A DNA stretch of 33,289 bases from Treponema sp. (GCA_031266775.1 JAISAQ010000106.1:1-33289); one strand, 5' to 3'; positions 15,893 to 24,299 are shown, counted from the stretch's first letter. Made by a program: numbers and translations. The notes: generated by a model from the sequence alone, not told the origin.

Positions 15893-16807
15893 TCAATATT
15901 CCTCCGTTTCCTTCTGATTAAACCGGGAAAAGGTTATACCAAATACCAGAAAAGAAACCACCATGGCAAGAATGCCAATAGACATGGCATATCCCATTTC
16001 CGGAGTGATAAAAGCCCTGCGAAACGCATACATTGTTACAGAAAGCGTCGCGTTATTCGGCCCCCCGCCGGTAAGAGAAACGATAATATCATACACCTTT
16101 ATGGTATCCACTCCCGCAGTTATAATTACCACCATATATAAATGGCGCAGATGGGGCAGAGTAATACGGAAAAAAGTATTCATAAAACCGGAACCGTCAA
16201 TTCGGGCAGCTTCATAAAGTTCATTGGGAATAGCGGCAAGTCCTGCGGAAATTACAATAATCACAAAAGGCGCCACCTGCCACCAATGGGCCATGGCGGT
16301 ACAGAAAAGCGCCGTAGAAGCCCCTGACAGGCCGGGAAACCGGGCGACCCCTACTCCAAACAGACCCAAAAACCAATAAATAATTCCGGACAGAGGATCA
16401 AGCATGTACCGCCAGATCAGACCTATAATAATCGGAGATATAAGCAGAGGGATGGTGATAATCGGCCGCAAGAACTTTCCGGATCGATTTCCACTACTAT
16501 GTAAACCCAGAGATACGATTGTTCCAAGAATCACATCTCCGCCTATAGCCATCACGGTAAATTCAAGGGCAACCAGCAAGCTTCGCCACACAAGAGGATC
16601 CTGTACCATGCGAATGTAATTACCCAAACCGACGAAATCCCGAGTCAGATTAATCTTTCCGAAATTATAATTTAACAGGCTGATGAATAATCCATACCCA
16701 ATTGGAATAATCTGAACAAACGCAACCACCGCCAATGCGGGCAGAATCAATAGAAAGGAAAGCAACTCCCCTTTTTCAAACGTCTGATTCTTGATTATTA
16801 GCCGCAT
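15893..16807 (-). CDS. sugar ABC transporter permease, MalF type (cassette 2)
   Basis: Second channel subunit, 304 residues, six hydrophobic segments. The EAA loop is EAARIDGSGFMNTFFRITLP; GGGPNNATLSVTMYAFRRAF is the usual C-terminal region of MalF-like permeases. GGAG precedes the ATG by 5 nt. It is nearly the same length as, and clearly paralogous to, the cassette 1 protein at 19732 (shared AFTVMAIGGDV, RPIIT.PLL.SPII.GL.WRYML, AMAHWWQVAPFVIIV). It lies 79 nt after the binding-protein gene, with a stem-loop between. Confidence 0.93.
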   Translation of the reverse strand: MRLIIKNQTFEKGELLSFLLILPALAVVAFVQIIPIGYGLFISLLNYNFGKINLTRDFVGLGNYIRMVQDPLVWRSLLVALEFTVMAIGGDVILGTIVSLGLHSSGNRSGKFLRPIITIPLLISPIIIGLIWRYMLDPLSGIIYWFLGLFGVGVARFPGLSGASTALFCTAMAHWWQVAPFVIIVISAGLAAIPNELYEAARIDGSGFMNTFFRITLPHLRHLYMVVIITAGVDTIKVYDIIVSLTGGGPNNATLSVTMYAFRRAFITPEMGYAMSIGILAMVVSFLVFGITFSRFNQKETEEY

Positions 16808-16833
16808 AAAAACTCCGTTGTTAATACGAAAAA

Positions 16834-16861
16834 GGCGTATCGGAAGCGTTTCCGGTACGCC
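16834..16861 (-). terminator. intercistronic hairpin, cassette 2
   Basis: GGCGTATCGGAA pairs with TTTCCGGTACGCC around a short loop (one wobble pair). On the minus strand it is followed by TTTTTCG (16829-16833). It looks like a partial terminator that would lower permease expression relative to the upstream binding protein. Confidence 0.65.
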
Positions 16862-16886
16862 CTCGTCACGTTATCACGTCCCGTGC

Positions 16887-18146
16887 TTACTGCCGCAAAT
16901 CAACTCCGGCATATTCGGCCTGGACCTCGGCTAAAACAGTTTCAGGATCTCTACTGGTAGTAGCAATCTCATTAAGCGCAGCCTGAAGACGCTGAACCAT
17001 TTCGGCACCCTTGATAGAAGTCGGCATGGTCTTTATCCGTTGCATGGATTCCTTAACCGCACTAAAGAAGGGATATTTGGCAGCAATATCAGGATCATTG
17101 AGGGTCGTATTGATAGCCGTAGTTTGTCCATTCATCATGGATTGCTTTTTCTCAGTCTCCGGACTGACAAGCCAGGCAAGAAAATCAAAAGCCTCCTGAG
17201 GATGCGGGGTATTGGCTGCAATACCCCATCCCCAGTAACTGGCGCAGGATACAATTGGCCTTCTGGTGGGTATGGGCCTATATGCTACTTTACCAACAAT
17301 TGCCGATTGATCCTGATACCCATTCAACATGGCAAGTCCCGCCGCAGTGAATCCAAACGGAGCTTTCGCTTCACGGGTAGCCTGCGATGCCTGATCGGTA
17401 TGCCATGTGGGAGAACCAACAATAGCATATTTACACAATTCACCCCACATTCGCACAGCATATTTCGCGGCAGCACTATCAAGCATCAGTCTGCCGGTAG
17501 CAGGATCAATGTAATCTCCGCCTTCGGAAAATAAAAAGGTTGAAAAAATATCGGTTGAAGGATCATTTTGCATTGCAGGCAAAGCAACACCGGTTCCCTG
17601 TTCCTTGTAATACCTGGCCAAGGCAATGACTTCTTCCATGGTAGCAGGAATTGATTTTCCATCTCTGGCAAGCCATTCAGTGTTGTAGGTCATAATCTGG
17701 ACTTCCGGCCTGGCCGGAAATGCATAGAGTTTACCATTCCTGCTTTCTTTGGCAAGAAAATCCTGGCTATACACGCTCATGTCGATACCAGCCCTGGCAA
17801 CATAATCATCCAGGGGCAGAACATAACCATTTGAAATGTACTCATCAGTCCATACGCCAAACACAAATATCAAATCGTATTGGCCTCGGCCTACAGGCTG
17901 CTGAATACTCGTTATCTGCTTCTGTTTCATGCCCAAATAATCAATATCATCCATAATTACATTAATGTCTGGATGAGCTGCCATATAATCTCTAAGGACT
18001 ACCTTTTGATCATCCGCATGCGGACCTGCCCAGCGGGACATGGTCAAGGATGTTTTCCCCGAAGACTGTTGACCGGGCCCGGCAAATACCGATATGGTCA
18101 ATCCGGCCATCATCACCATCAAGGTGATTTTTACAAAACGTTTCAT
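16887..18146 (-). CDS. sugar-binding protein of ABC transporter (cassette 2)
   Basis: Periplasmic solute-binding protein of the family 1 (MalE-like) group, 419 residues. ATG 18146 is chosen because AAGGAG lies before it; a longer frame to 18206 lacks one. The signal peptide is MKRFVKITLMVMMAGLTISV then FAGPGQ, with a probable signal peptidase I site after FA. The mature protein shows LTMSRWAGPHADDQK, YDLIFVFGVWTDEYI, KLYAFPARPE and EAFDFLAWLVSPE. It is clearly paralogous to the binding protein at 20716 through the whole length, including the C-terminal V-D-x-R-Q. Substrate is unknown. First gene of cassette 2; a terminator-like hairpin precedes it. Confidence 0.93.
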   Translation of the reverse strand: MKRFVKITLMVMMAGLTISVFAGPGQQSSGKTSLTMSRWAGPHADDQKVVLRDYMAAHPDINVIMDDIDYLGMKQKQITSIQQPVGRGQYDLIFVFGVWTDEYISNGYVLPLDDYVARAGIDMSVYSQDFLAKESRNGKLYAFPARPEVQIMTYNTEWLARDGKSIPATMEEVIALARYYKEQGTGVALPAMQNDPSTDIFSTFLFSEGGDYIDPATGRLMLDSAAAKYAVRMWGELCKYAIVGSPTWHTDQASQATREAKAPFGFTAAGLAMLNGYQDQSAIVGKVAYRPIPTRRPIVSCASYWGWGIAANTPHPQEAFDFLAWLVSPETEKKQSMMNGQTTAINTTLNDPDIAAKYPFFSAVKESMQRIKTMPTSIKGAEMVQRLQAALNEIATTSRDPETVLAEVQAEYAGVDLRQ

Positions 18147-18200
18147 TCGATTCTCCTTGCAAAAAATATATTTTTCCGCCCAAGCCGGGACGGATAAAAC

Positions 18201-18229
18201 CCTCAATTCATTTTCCCTGAAAATTGAGG
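18201..18229 (-). terminator. terminator after the VOC gene
   Basis: CCTCAATT (18222-18229 read on minus) pairs with AATTGAGG (18201-18208 on minus), followed on the minus strand by G and TTTT (18196-18199). It lies 6 nt past the VOC stop, so cassette 2 may depend on read-through or a separate promoter. Confidence 0.6.
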
Positions 18230-18234
18230 TTCTC

Positions 18235-18693
18235 CTATGCCCTGGGTTTGATATTCAAATTAACCCCGAGAGTATCTTCGGAATCCACAATGGTCCAGCT
18301 GCTTCCGGGGTAGTAGCCAATGGTACGCATTTCATATCCTTTTTCCTCCAGTTCCGCGACAACCGCGTCCCGCTGTTCACCCATCTGAAATCCCAGATGG
18401 TGAACTCCCTGTCCATGTTTGTCAAGGAATTCCTTGAAGGTGCTGTCCCCTTCGCCTGGCTCATGGAGTTCAATAACAAAGCCGCGATCCTTGGCGTTGA
18501 TCACCGCAAGTTTCAGGCCGTAGTTAGACTCTTTACCCCGGTAGGTAATATTTGAACGGGGACATTTTTCATCAACCATTATTTCCGGCACCGGAACATT
18601 AAACAGTTCAGCCCAGGCGCGGGCCGCTTTTTCAATATCCCTTACAATAATGGCAACCTGAATAAAACCGTTAAAATCAATGGGTGTTTTCAT
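18235..18693 (-). CDS. VOC-family protein (glyoxalase/epimerase fold)
   Basis: 152 residues with two beta-alpha-beta-beta-beta halves typical of the vicinal oxygen chelate superfamily: FIQVAIIVRDIEKAARAWAELF in the first half and GVHHLGFQMGEQRDAVVAELEEKGYEM in the second. In methylmalonyl-CoA epimerases and glyoxalases the first strand supplies a metal-binding His; here it is Gln12, while His near 97-98 and a Glu in VIELHEP remain. The metal site is thus incomplete or uses Gln. Function is unknown; within this locus a sugar-related isomerase or lyase role is possible. AGGAG precedes the ATG. It sits between the two paralogous ABC cassettes, with a family 2 repeat upstream and a terminator downstream. 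Confidence 0.85.
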   Translation of the reverse strand: MKTPIDFNGFIQVAIIVRDIEKAARAWAELFNVPVPEIMVDEKCPRSNITYRGKESNYGLKLAVINAKDRGFVIELHEPGEGDSTFKEFLDKHGQGVHHLGFQMGEQRDAVVAELEEKGYEMRTIGYYPGSSWTIVDSEDTLGVNLNIKPRA

Positions 18694-18710
18694 CGTAGTA
18701 CTCCTGAAAA

Positions 18711-18857
18711 ACTTTTATAAAAGTTGTTAAACAACTTCCGGTATGAAACGCGATTTTGCAAGGCTAAAGCCCTGCTTTGGCCTGAAAAATCACAAGACTT
18801 GCAAGCCAGCCGAAGATTAGCAAGTAACCAGCCGGGTTACTAAACAAGTCCATACAA
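18711..18857. repeat. three-hairpin dispersed element, family 2, copy 2
   Basis: Part A is replaced by palindromes ACTTTTATAAAAGT (18711-18724) and AAGTTGTT-A-AACAACTT (18721-18737). Part B (18750-18793) matches copy 1 with a changed loop and one G-U pair (AGGCTAAAGC with GCTTTGGCCT). Part C keeps AGTAACC-AGCCG-GGTTACT, but its outer 5' arm is interrupted by about 18 nt; the distal pairs GACTTG/CAAGTC replace GACATG/CATGTC of copy 1. It lies between cassette 1 and the VOC gene. Confidence 0.75.
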
Positions 18858-18887
18858 CTTTTTATGGAAATACCGCTTTTCATATCA

Positions 18888-19727
18888 TCATCCCTTCACG
18901 GCTCCCGCCGTAAGGCCGCGAACCAGATATTTTTGCATGGCAAAACCCAGGATAATGACCGGTATCATAGTAACGCACGCCGCAGCGCTACTTTTTCCCC
19001 AGTCTACCGCAACCGCTCCAACATATTTTGCAATAGCAACTGTAAGCGTATAGGTACTTACTTTGGTAAGCTGAATGCTGAACAAGAGTTCATTCCATGA
19101 ATACTGTCCGGCAAGAATAATGGCAGCTCCAACAGCAGGAGTAAGCAGAGGCAGCAATATTTTCCAGAGCGCGGCCGGCCGTGTACATCCATCAATGCGG
19201 CTTGCCTCAATGAGTTCCTTGGGCAGTTCTCTCATAAACCCAAGAAAAAGCCAAATAACAAATGGAATGTTTATCGCGGCATGGGCAACAACTGGGCCAA
19301 AGTAGCTGCCAATGAGCCCCATTGCATTCAAAATAATATAAAGCGGTATTAATACAGTAATAGGCATTACCATCTTACTCAATAAAAGCAGATCGGTAAT
19401 TTTTCCAAACCATTTTGATTTGGTTATAAGAAAACCGTAAGCCGCCATAAGGCTGAATATGACGGAACCTGTTGTGCTGGCCGCCGCAACAACAACTGAA
19501 TTTTTAAAATAAGAAAGAAAATCATCATTGGCAAACATTTTATTGTAGTGGGTCAATACCGGCCTAAACAGAAATTTTGGAGGCATTACAGAGATTTCCA
19601 CCGAACGTTTCAGAGAATTGGTAATCATAAGCCAGACCGGAAGAAGTGAAAGCATCGCTACAAGAGCCAAAAATCCACATTTAAAGAGACTATAAAAAAT
19701 TTTACCCTGACTTATTCTGTGAGACAT
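18888..19727 (-). CDS. sugar ABC transporter permease, MalG type (cassette 1)
   Basis: 279 residues, six hydrophobic segments, inner membrane. I place the start at ATG 19727 (MSHRISQGK), 4 nt after the partner permease stop. The frame extends to 19781, but that part overlaps the partner gene, and the paralog at 15046 starts at the equivalent place. The EAA loop is EASRIDGCTRPAALWKILLP. It ends LVRGLTAGAVKG like its paralog. Works with the 19732 and 20716 products and an ATPase encoded elsewhere. Confidence 0.92.
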   Translation of the reverse strand: MSHRISQGKIFYSLFKCGFLALVAMLSLLPVWLMITNSLKRSVEISVMPPKFLFRPVLTHYNKMFANDDFLSYFKNSVVVAAASTTGSVIFSLMAAYGFLITKSKWFGKITDLLLLSKMVMPITVLIPLYIILNAMGLIGSYFGPVVAHAAINIPFVIWLFLGFMRELPKELIEASRIDGCTRPAALWKILLPLLTPAVGAAIILAGQYSWNELLFSIQLTKVSTYTLTVAIAKYVGAVAVDWGKSSAAACVTMIPVIILGFAMQKYLVRGLTAGAVKG

Positions 19728-19731
19728 ACCG

Positions 19732-20646
19732 TCAATACTCCCTGGCTTCTCTCTGGTTATATCTGGAAAAAGCGATTCCAAATATCAGAAAGGATACTGC
19801 CATTGAAAGACAAGATATTGCCATGGCATAACCCATTTCCGGTCTCACAAAGGCCCGTCTGAATGCATACATCGTAAGAGAAAGTGTAGAATCAAAAGGC
19901 CCGCCTCCGGTCATGGAAAAGACAATATCGTACACTTTTAGGGTATCTACTCCGGCGGTCACCATTACTACCATATAGATGTTCCTCAAGTGGGGAAGGG
20001 TAACCTTAAAAAACATCTGGATAAAATTGGCGCCGTCTATACGGCCTGCTTCATAATATTCAACAGGAATAGAAACGAGACCCGCGGAAACAACTATGAT
20101 AACAAAAGGAGCTACCTGCCACCAATGAGCCATGGCAACACACAAGAGCGCGGTAGATGCCCCAGCAATACCGGGAAATATGGTTGAGTCAATGCCAAAG
20201 AACCCCAAAAACCAATAAACAATGCCAGAGAGAGGATCCAGCATATAACGCCACACAAGACCGACAATAATCGGCGAAACAAGCAAGGGGACAGTGATAA
20301 TTGGGCGTAATATCCGGGAAACACCAAAACTGATACTGTGCAAAACAAGAGAGACTGCCGTTCCTATTAAAACATCTCCGCCTATTGCCATAACCGTAAA
20401 GGCGATGACATTAAACAAAGCCCTCCATACGGAACTATCCCCTATCATGCGTGCATAATTATCCAGTCCCGTAAAATCACGGGTAATATTAAGCCTTGAC
20501 AGATCATAATTAAAAAAACTGATGAATATCCCATAAAATATAGGAATTACCTGAACAAATAAAACTATCAACAATGCGGGTAAAACATATATAAATGATA
20601 ATAAATTACCCTTTTCCAGGGTCAGGTTGATCTCTTTTAACCGCAT
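19732..20646 (-). CDS. sugar ABC transporter permease, MalF type (cassette 1)
   Basis: 304 residues, six hydrophobic segments. ATG 20646 is chosen over 20652 because GGGGA is well spaced only for 20646 and because the paralog at 15893 begins MRL.....EKG.LLSF in the same register and has the same length. The EAA loop is EAGRIDGANFIQMFFKVTLP; GGGPFDSTLSLTMYAFRRAF follows. It is separated from its binding-protein gene by a 69-nt gap with a stem-loop. Confidence 0.93.
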   Translation of the reverse strand: MRLKEINLTLEKGNLLSFIYVLPALLIVLFVQVIPIFYGIFISFFNYDLSRLNITRDFTGLDNYARMIGDSSVWRALFNVIAFTVMAIGGDVLIGTAVSLVLHSISFGVSRILRPIITVPLLVSPIIVGLVWRYMLDPLSGIVYWFLGFFGIDSTIFPGIAGASTALLCVAMAHWWQVAPFVIIVVSAGLVSIPVEYYEAGRIDGANFIQMFFKVTLPHLRNIYMVVMVTAGVDTLKVYDIVFSMTGGGPFDSTLSLTMYAFRRAFVRPEMGYAMAISCLSMAVSFLIFGIAFSRYNQREAREY

Positions 20647-20668
20647 GTCCATTCCCCATAAAAATCAA

Positions 20669-20703
20669 GGAAGCGTATATTATGGATACATATATACGCT
20701 TCC
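20669..20703 (-). terminator. intercistronic hairpin, cassette 1
   Basis: GGAAGCGTATA (20669-20679) pairs with TATACGCTTCC (20693-20703), 11 bp, 13-nt loop. On the minus strand it is followed by TTGATTTTTATGG. It has the same place and shape as the hairpin at 16834, and probably sets a high ratio of binding protein to permease. Confidence 0.6.
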
Positions 20704-20715
20704 ACTCTCAAATTC

Positions 20716-21981
20716 TTACTGTCGCATGTCCACGCTTGCAAATTCAGACTGAATCCTGGCAAGAACCGTCTCCGGTGAAACATTGGTTGAAGCTACCTCA
20801 GAAAGACCAACCATCAGCCGTTCCAGCATTTTTACACAATTGGGAGATGATGGCATAGTTCTGATGTCCTGAAGAGATTCAGCAACTGCCCCAAAAAACG
20901 GGTATTTTGCCGCAATTTCAGAATCGTTACCGTTGGCTGTTACACAGGAAAACTGACCGTTCATGAGTGACTGCCTCTTTTCTATTGCCGGGCTGACAAG
21001 CCATGTCAGAAAATCAAAAGCCTCTGCCTTATGGGGCGAATTGGCAGCAATGGCCCAGCCAAAGAAACCGAGAGGCGTAACAACCTTGTTTCTGCCGGGA
21101 ACAGGAGCATAAACAGCTTTACCAACAATGACCGACTGATCCGGATCTGCATCAAGCATTGCCAAACCGGGAACAGTAAACCCAAAAGGCGCTTTGCCTT
21201 CACGGACAGCGGCGTTTGATTCATCTACATGCCAGGTAAGAGAGCCGGTTATCGCATTTTGCGTTAATTGATCATAGAGATTTATCGCGAATTTGGCGGG
21301 CTCACTGTCCAGCGTAATTCTACCGGTATTCTGATCATAAAAATCGCCGCCTGCTGAATATAATAAAGCGGCATAAACTTCGTAAGAAGCATTTCCCTGA
21401 CGGGCCGGCATTGCAATCCCTGTACCCTTCGCTTTATAGAATCTGGCCAACTCAAGCAGTTCAGCTGTATTTTTGGGAATTGATTTACCATCGTTTCTTA
21501 ACTGTTCGCCGTTAAATGTCATAAACATTCCTTCAGGACGGGTCGGGAATGCGTAAAGCTTACCATCAAAAGTCTCTTGTTGAATAAACGCCTGATTATA
21601 AATGCCCATATCAAGACCTGTACGCTTAATATGATCGTCCAAGGGTTCCAGATATCCATTCCGTACATATTCATCGGTCCACGGGTTAAAGACAAAAAAA
21701 AGATCTATTGTTCCGACCCGGGATCTGGCACTCAGGATTTGTTTTTGCCGTGCATTATCATTATCTGTGTCATCCATTACAATATTGACATTCGGATGAG
21801 CAGCCATATAGTCCCTGATTACCGCTTTCTGATCGTCAGCATGCGGACCCGCCCAGCGGGACATGGTCAATGTAATTTTTTCACCGGACCCGCCTCCGTC
21901 ACGGCCGGGACCCGCGCACACCGGCAACGTTATTGCCGCAAACAATATAACAATAACGCCGGTTTTAAGAATTTTTCTCAT
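20716..21981 (-). CDS. sugar-binding protein of ABC transporter (cassette 1)
   Basis: 421-residue periplasmic binding protein, MalE-like. GGAGGAAGGAAG directly precedes the ATG. The signal peptide is MRKILKTGVIVILFAAITLP then VCAGPG; a Cys near the cleavage site (V-C-A-G) might instead be lipidated, but it lacks a standard lipobox. The mature region shares LTMSRWAGPHADDQK, DYMAAHP, KLYAFPTRPE, GKAPFGFT and EAFDFLTWLVSP with the cassette 2 protein. It is preceded by the SDR gene and a hairpin terminator. Substrate unknown; the neighbouring beta-mannosidase suggests a beta-linked oligosaccharide. Confidence 0.93.
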   Translation of the reverse strand: MRKILKTGVIVILFAAITLPVCAGPGRDGGGSGEKITLTMSRWAGPHADDQKAVIRDYMAAHPNVNIVMDDTDNDNARQKQILSARSRVGTIDLFFVFNPWTDEYVRNGYLEPLDDHIKRTGLDMGIYNQAFIQQETFDGKLYAFPTRPEGMFMTFNGEQLRNDGKSIPKNTAELLELARFYKAKGTGIAMPARQGNASYEVYAALLYSAGGDFYDQNTGRITLDSEPAKFAINLYDQLTQNAITGSLTWHVDESNAAVREGKAPFGFTVPGLAMLDADPDQSVIVGKAVYAPVPGRNKVVTPLGFFGWAIAANSPHKAEAFDFLTWLVSPAIEKRQSLMNGQFSCVTANGNDSEIAAKYPFFGAVAESLQDIRTMPSSPNCVKMLERLMVGLSEVASTNVSPETVLARIQSEFASVDMRQ

Positions 21982-22020
21982 CTTCCTTCCTCCATTTTAT
22001 AAAAACATCAAAATATATAA

Positions 22021-22041
22021 CAACCCTTTACAAGGGCGTTG
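22021..22041 (-). terminator. terminator after the SDR gene
   Basis: CAACCCTT (22021-22028) pairs with AAGGGCGTTG (22032-22041, one bulge) around a 3-nt loop. On the minus strand the stem is followed by the T-rich TTATATATTTTG. It separates the SDR from the cassette 1 binding protein. Confidence 0.6.
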
Positions 22042-22074
22042 AATCCGGAATAATAATACCGGAATACCGACTCT

Positions 22075-22842
22075 CTATGCGCACACATACGCCCCGTCTA
22101 CAATGATGTCGCTTCCCGATGTATACCCCGAACTGTCCGCGGCAAGGTACAAAACCGCGCCTATAAGCTCTTCGGGCTTGCCCATGCGGTGAAACGGGAT
22201 AAGGGGCATCCAGGCGTCCTTGAGTTCCTGCGGCGTGTCGACGCTCATGGGCGTGGCGATGTAACCGGGGGAAAGGCTGTTGACCCGTATGCCGTGAGGC
22301 GCCCATTCAACGGCAAGGGAGCGCGTCATGTGTATGATGCCGGCCTTGGACGCGTTGTACGACGCCTGCCACTGGGGCACGTTTACAACGGAGCCTGACA
22401 TGGAGGCCATGTTGATGATGCTTCCCTTTATTTTCCGCTCAATCATGACGCGGCCGGCGGCCCGCGCCACGATGTATTCGCCTGTGAGGTTTATGTCCAG
22501 CACTTCGCGCCATTCGTCTATGCCGGCTTCAAGGGTGTCCTTGTGTATGCAGATACCCGCGTTGTTAAACACGATGTCAAGGGAGCGCGAACGGGACAGT
22601 ATCCCGGCCAGCGCCGCGTCGACGGCTTTTTCGCTGGTGACATCGGCAATGAGGCTGTAGGCGCGGCCGCCTTCGGCCTGTATTTTTTTGACGGTCTCAT
22701 CCGCCCCGGTGCGGGAAACAACGGCGACTTCCGCCCCGGCTTTGGCAAGGCCCGCCGCGACAACCTGGCCTATGCCCCGGCCGCCGCCCGTAACGAGGGC
22801 AACCTTGCCCTTCAAACCAAACAATTCATCCAGATAACTCAT
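22075..22842 (-). CDS. short-chain dehydrogenase/reductase
   Basis: NAD(P)-dependent oxidoreductase, 255 residues, classical SDR. Motifs: cofactor loop TGGGRGIG, NNAG in IVFNNAGICIH, catalytic Ser in INMASMSGS, and Tyr/Lys in YNASK; the C-terminal LSPGYIATPM and SGSDIIVDGAY are typical. It most resembles the sugar and polyol SDRs (gluconate, 2-keto-3-deoxygluconate, arabinitol type), but the substrate is not readable. GGGGAGC precedes the ATG. First gene of the long minus-strand sugar locus, divergent from the ROK regulator. A 20-bp palindrome 32 nt upstream overlaps its likely -10 region, so it is probably controlled by that regulator. Confidence 0.9.
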   Translation of the reverse strand: MSYLDELFGLKGKVALVTGGGRGIGQVVAAGLAKAGAEVAVVSRTGADETVKKIQAEGGRAYSLIADVTSEKAVDAALAGILSRSRSLDIVFNNAGICIHKDTLEAGIDEWREVLDINLTGEYIVARAAGRVMIERKIKGSIINMASMSGSVVNVPQWQASYNASKAGIIHMTRSLAVEWAPHGIRVNSLSPGYIATPMSVDTPQELKDAWMPLIPFHRMGKPEELIGAVLYLAADSSGYTSGSDIIVDGAYVCA

Positions 22843-22874
22843 GGCTGCTCCCCGTCATACGGCTGGTTTATATC

Positions 22875-22894
22875 ATAAGTTTATATAAACTTAT
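22875..22894. promoter_or_regulatory. 20-bp perfect palindrome, likely ROK operator
   Basis: ATAAGTTTATATAAACTTAT is fully self-complementary. It lies 33-52 nt upstream of the SDR start and next to a possible minus-strand -10 TATGAT (22872-22877). Its core AGTTTATATAA recurs at 23040-23050 on the -10 of the ROK gene. ROK repressors bind AT-rich palindromes of this size. Confidence 0.7.
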
Positions 22895-23020
22895 TTAGAA
22901 AGATTGTAACCAAGATCCACAATAATGTCAACATATTTTTTTCTTGACGCATAAAAAAGCACTTGTTAAACAGGATACTAAGGCCGTTCCGGATAAAGCA
23001 CGATAATTTCTTATCAGCTA

Positions 23021-23050
23021 TTGAAATACTTAATAAAGTAGTTTATATAA
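23021..23050 (+). promoter_or_regulatory. ROK-gene promoter with second operator site
   Basis: TTGAAA (23021-23026), 17-nt spacer, TATATA (23044-23049), predicted start near 23056. AGTTTATATAA (23040-23050), identical to the core of the palindrome at 22875, covers the -10 box. This suggests autorepression, with the two sites 161 bp apart centre to centre. Confidence 0.6.
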
Positions 23051-23135
23051 GTAATGGAGCATGTTTCAAAACCCGGCCGGCTTTGGAACGGCCTCAATGG
23101 ATTTGTTCAATACCTTTAGTTTTGCGGAGAAAAAA

Positions 23136-24263
23136 ATGATCAGCCGCGCGCAGGTTCCCATTGAAAACAAACAAACAACCCGTAACCGCATCTACCAGCT
23201 TGTGTACCAGAAAGGACAGATTTCCAAGCCGGAGATCGCCAGCCAGCTGGGGATAAGCCTGCCGACGGCCATACAGAACGTCAAAAACCTGCGGGCCGAG
23301 GGGCTTCTTAAAGAAGGAGATGTTCTGGATTCAACAGGGGGGCGCAAGGCGGTGTCCATTGTCTGTGAAAAAAACGCGAAATTCGCCATTGGAACGGACA
23401 TAACCCGCAACCATGTCAGCATAGTCCTTATCAACCTCGCGACCGAAATTATCGAAAGCGCCCGTTTCGAGATACCCTATAACAATACGCCGGCCTATTA
23501 TCAGGAAGTGGCAAGCCGTATCGGAGAGCTTGTTGCCGTTTCGGGGATCAAGGCCGGACACATACTGGGGGCGGGGTTTTCCGTTCCGGGGGTCCTTACC
23601 AGGGACGGGCAGATGATCATTTACTCCCACGTTTTGCAGGTTTCAGCCCTGCCCTGTTCCACTATCAGCCGGGGGCTCGGCTTTCCTTCGGTACTGTGCA
23701 ACGACGCCAACGCGGCGGGTTTCGCGGAGATGTGGAAGCACAAATACCGTACCGACGCCGTCTTCCTTTCCTTAAGCGATACGGTTGGGGGGGCCATACT
23801 TCTTCACAATGAACTTTACCTGGGGGAAAACCAGCGGGGCGGGGAATTCGGCCACATGACACTGGTACAGGACGGGCTTCCCTGTTACTGCGGGCAAAAG
23901 GGGTGCATGGACGCCTATTGTTCCGCGCTGGTACTTTCCCGTCATACAGGCGGCAGCCTGGAACTTTTTTTCAAAAAACTTGCCGAAGGGGACAAGGCGC
24001 TTCTTGCCGTGTGGGAACAGTACCTTTCCTTTCTTACCATGGCGGTGAACAACCTCCTTGTTTCCTTTGACTGCAGCCTGATTCTGGGAGGTTATCTGGG
24101 AGAGTACCTTGAGGGATACATAGACGACCTCCGCAAGTCAACGATGAAAATATCAACTTTTACAGGCAACGAGGATTACATTACCGCCTGCAGTTACAGG
24201 AAGGAGGCCGCCGCGGTGGGGGCGGCGCTTTTCTTTGTCCGGCCTTTTATCAAGCAGCTGTAG
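23136..24263 (+). CDS. ROK-family transcriptional regulator
   Basis: Sugar-responsive repressor (NagC/XylR/Mlc type), 375 residues from ATG 23136. That start has GGAGA 6 nt upstream; ATG 23061 is in frame but would begin 5 nt from the predicted transcript start with no usable site. Residues about 16-62 are a winged helix-turn-helix (NRIYQLVYQKGQISKPEIAS onward to LRAEGLLKE). The sugar-kinase-like part has NDANAAGFAE, GGEFGHM and the zinc motif CYCGQKGC (250-257). It is divergent from the SDR and ABC locus and probably represses it until a sugar binds. The next gene starts 36 nt downstream on the same strand. Confidence 0.93.
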   Translation: MISRAQVPIENKQTTRNRIYQLVYQKGQISKPEIASQLGISLPTAIQNVKNLRAEGLLKEGDVLDSTGGRKAVSIVCEKNAKFAIGTDITRNHVSIVLINLATEIIESARFEIPYNNTPAYYQEVASRIGELVAVSGIKAGHILGAGFSVPGVLTRDGQMIIYSHVLQVSALPCSTISRGLGFPSVLCNDANAAGFAEMWKHKYRTDAVFLSLSDTVGGAILLHNELYLGENQRGGEFGHMTLVQDGLPCYCGQKGCMDAYCSALVLSRHTGGSLELFFKKLAEGDKALLAVWEQYLSFLTMAVNNLLVSFDCSLILGGYLGEYLEGYIDDLRKSTMKISTFTGNEDYITACSYRKEAAAVGAALFFVRPFIKQL

Positions 24264-24299
24264 GATATATACTAAAACGGTTTAAGCGGGAGCGTTATT

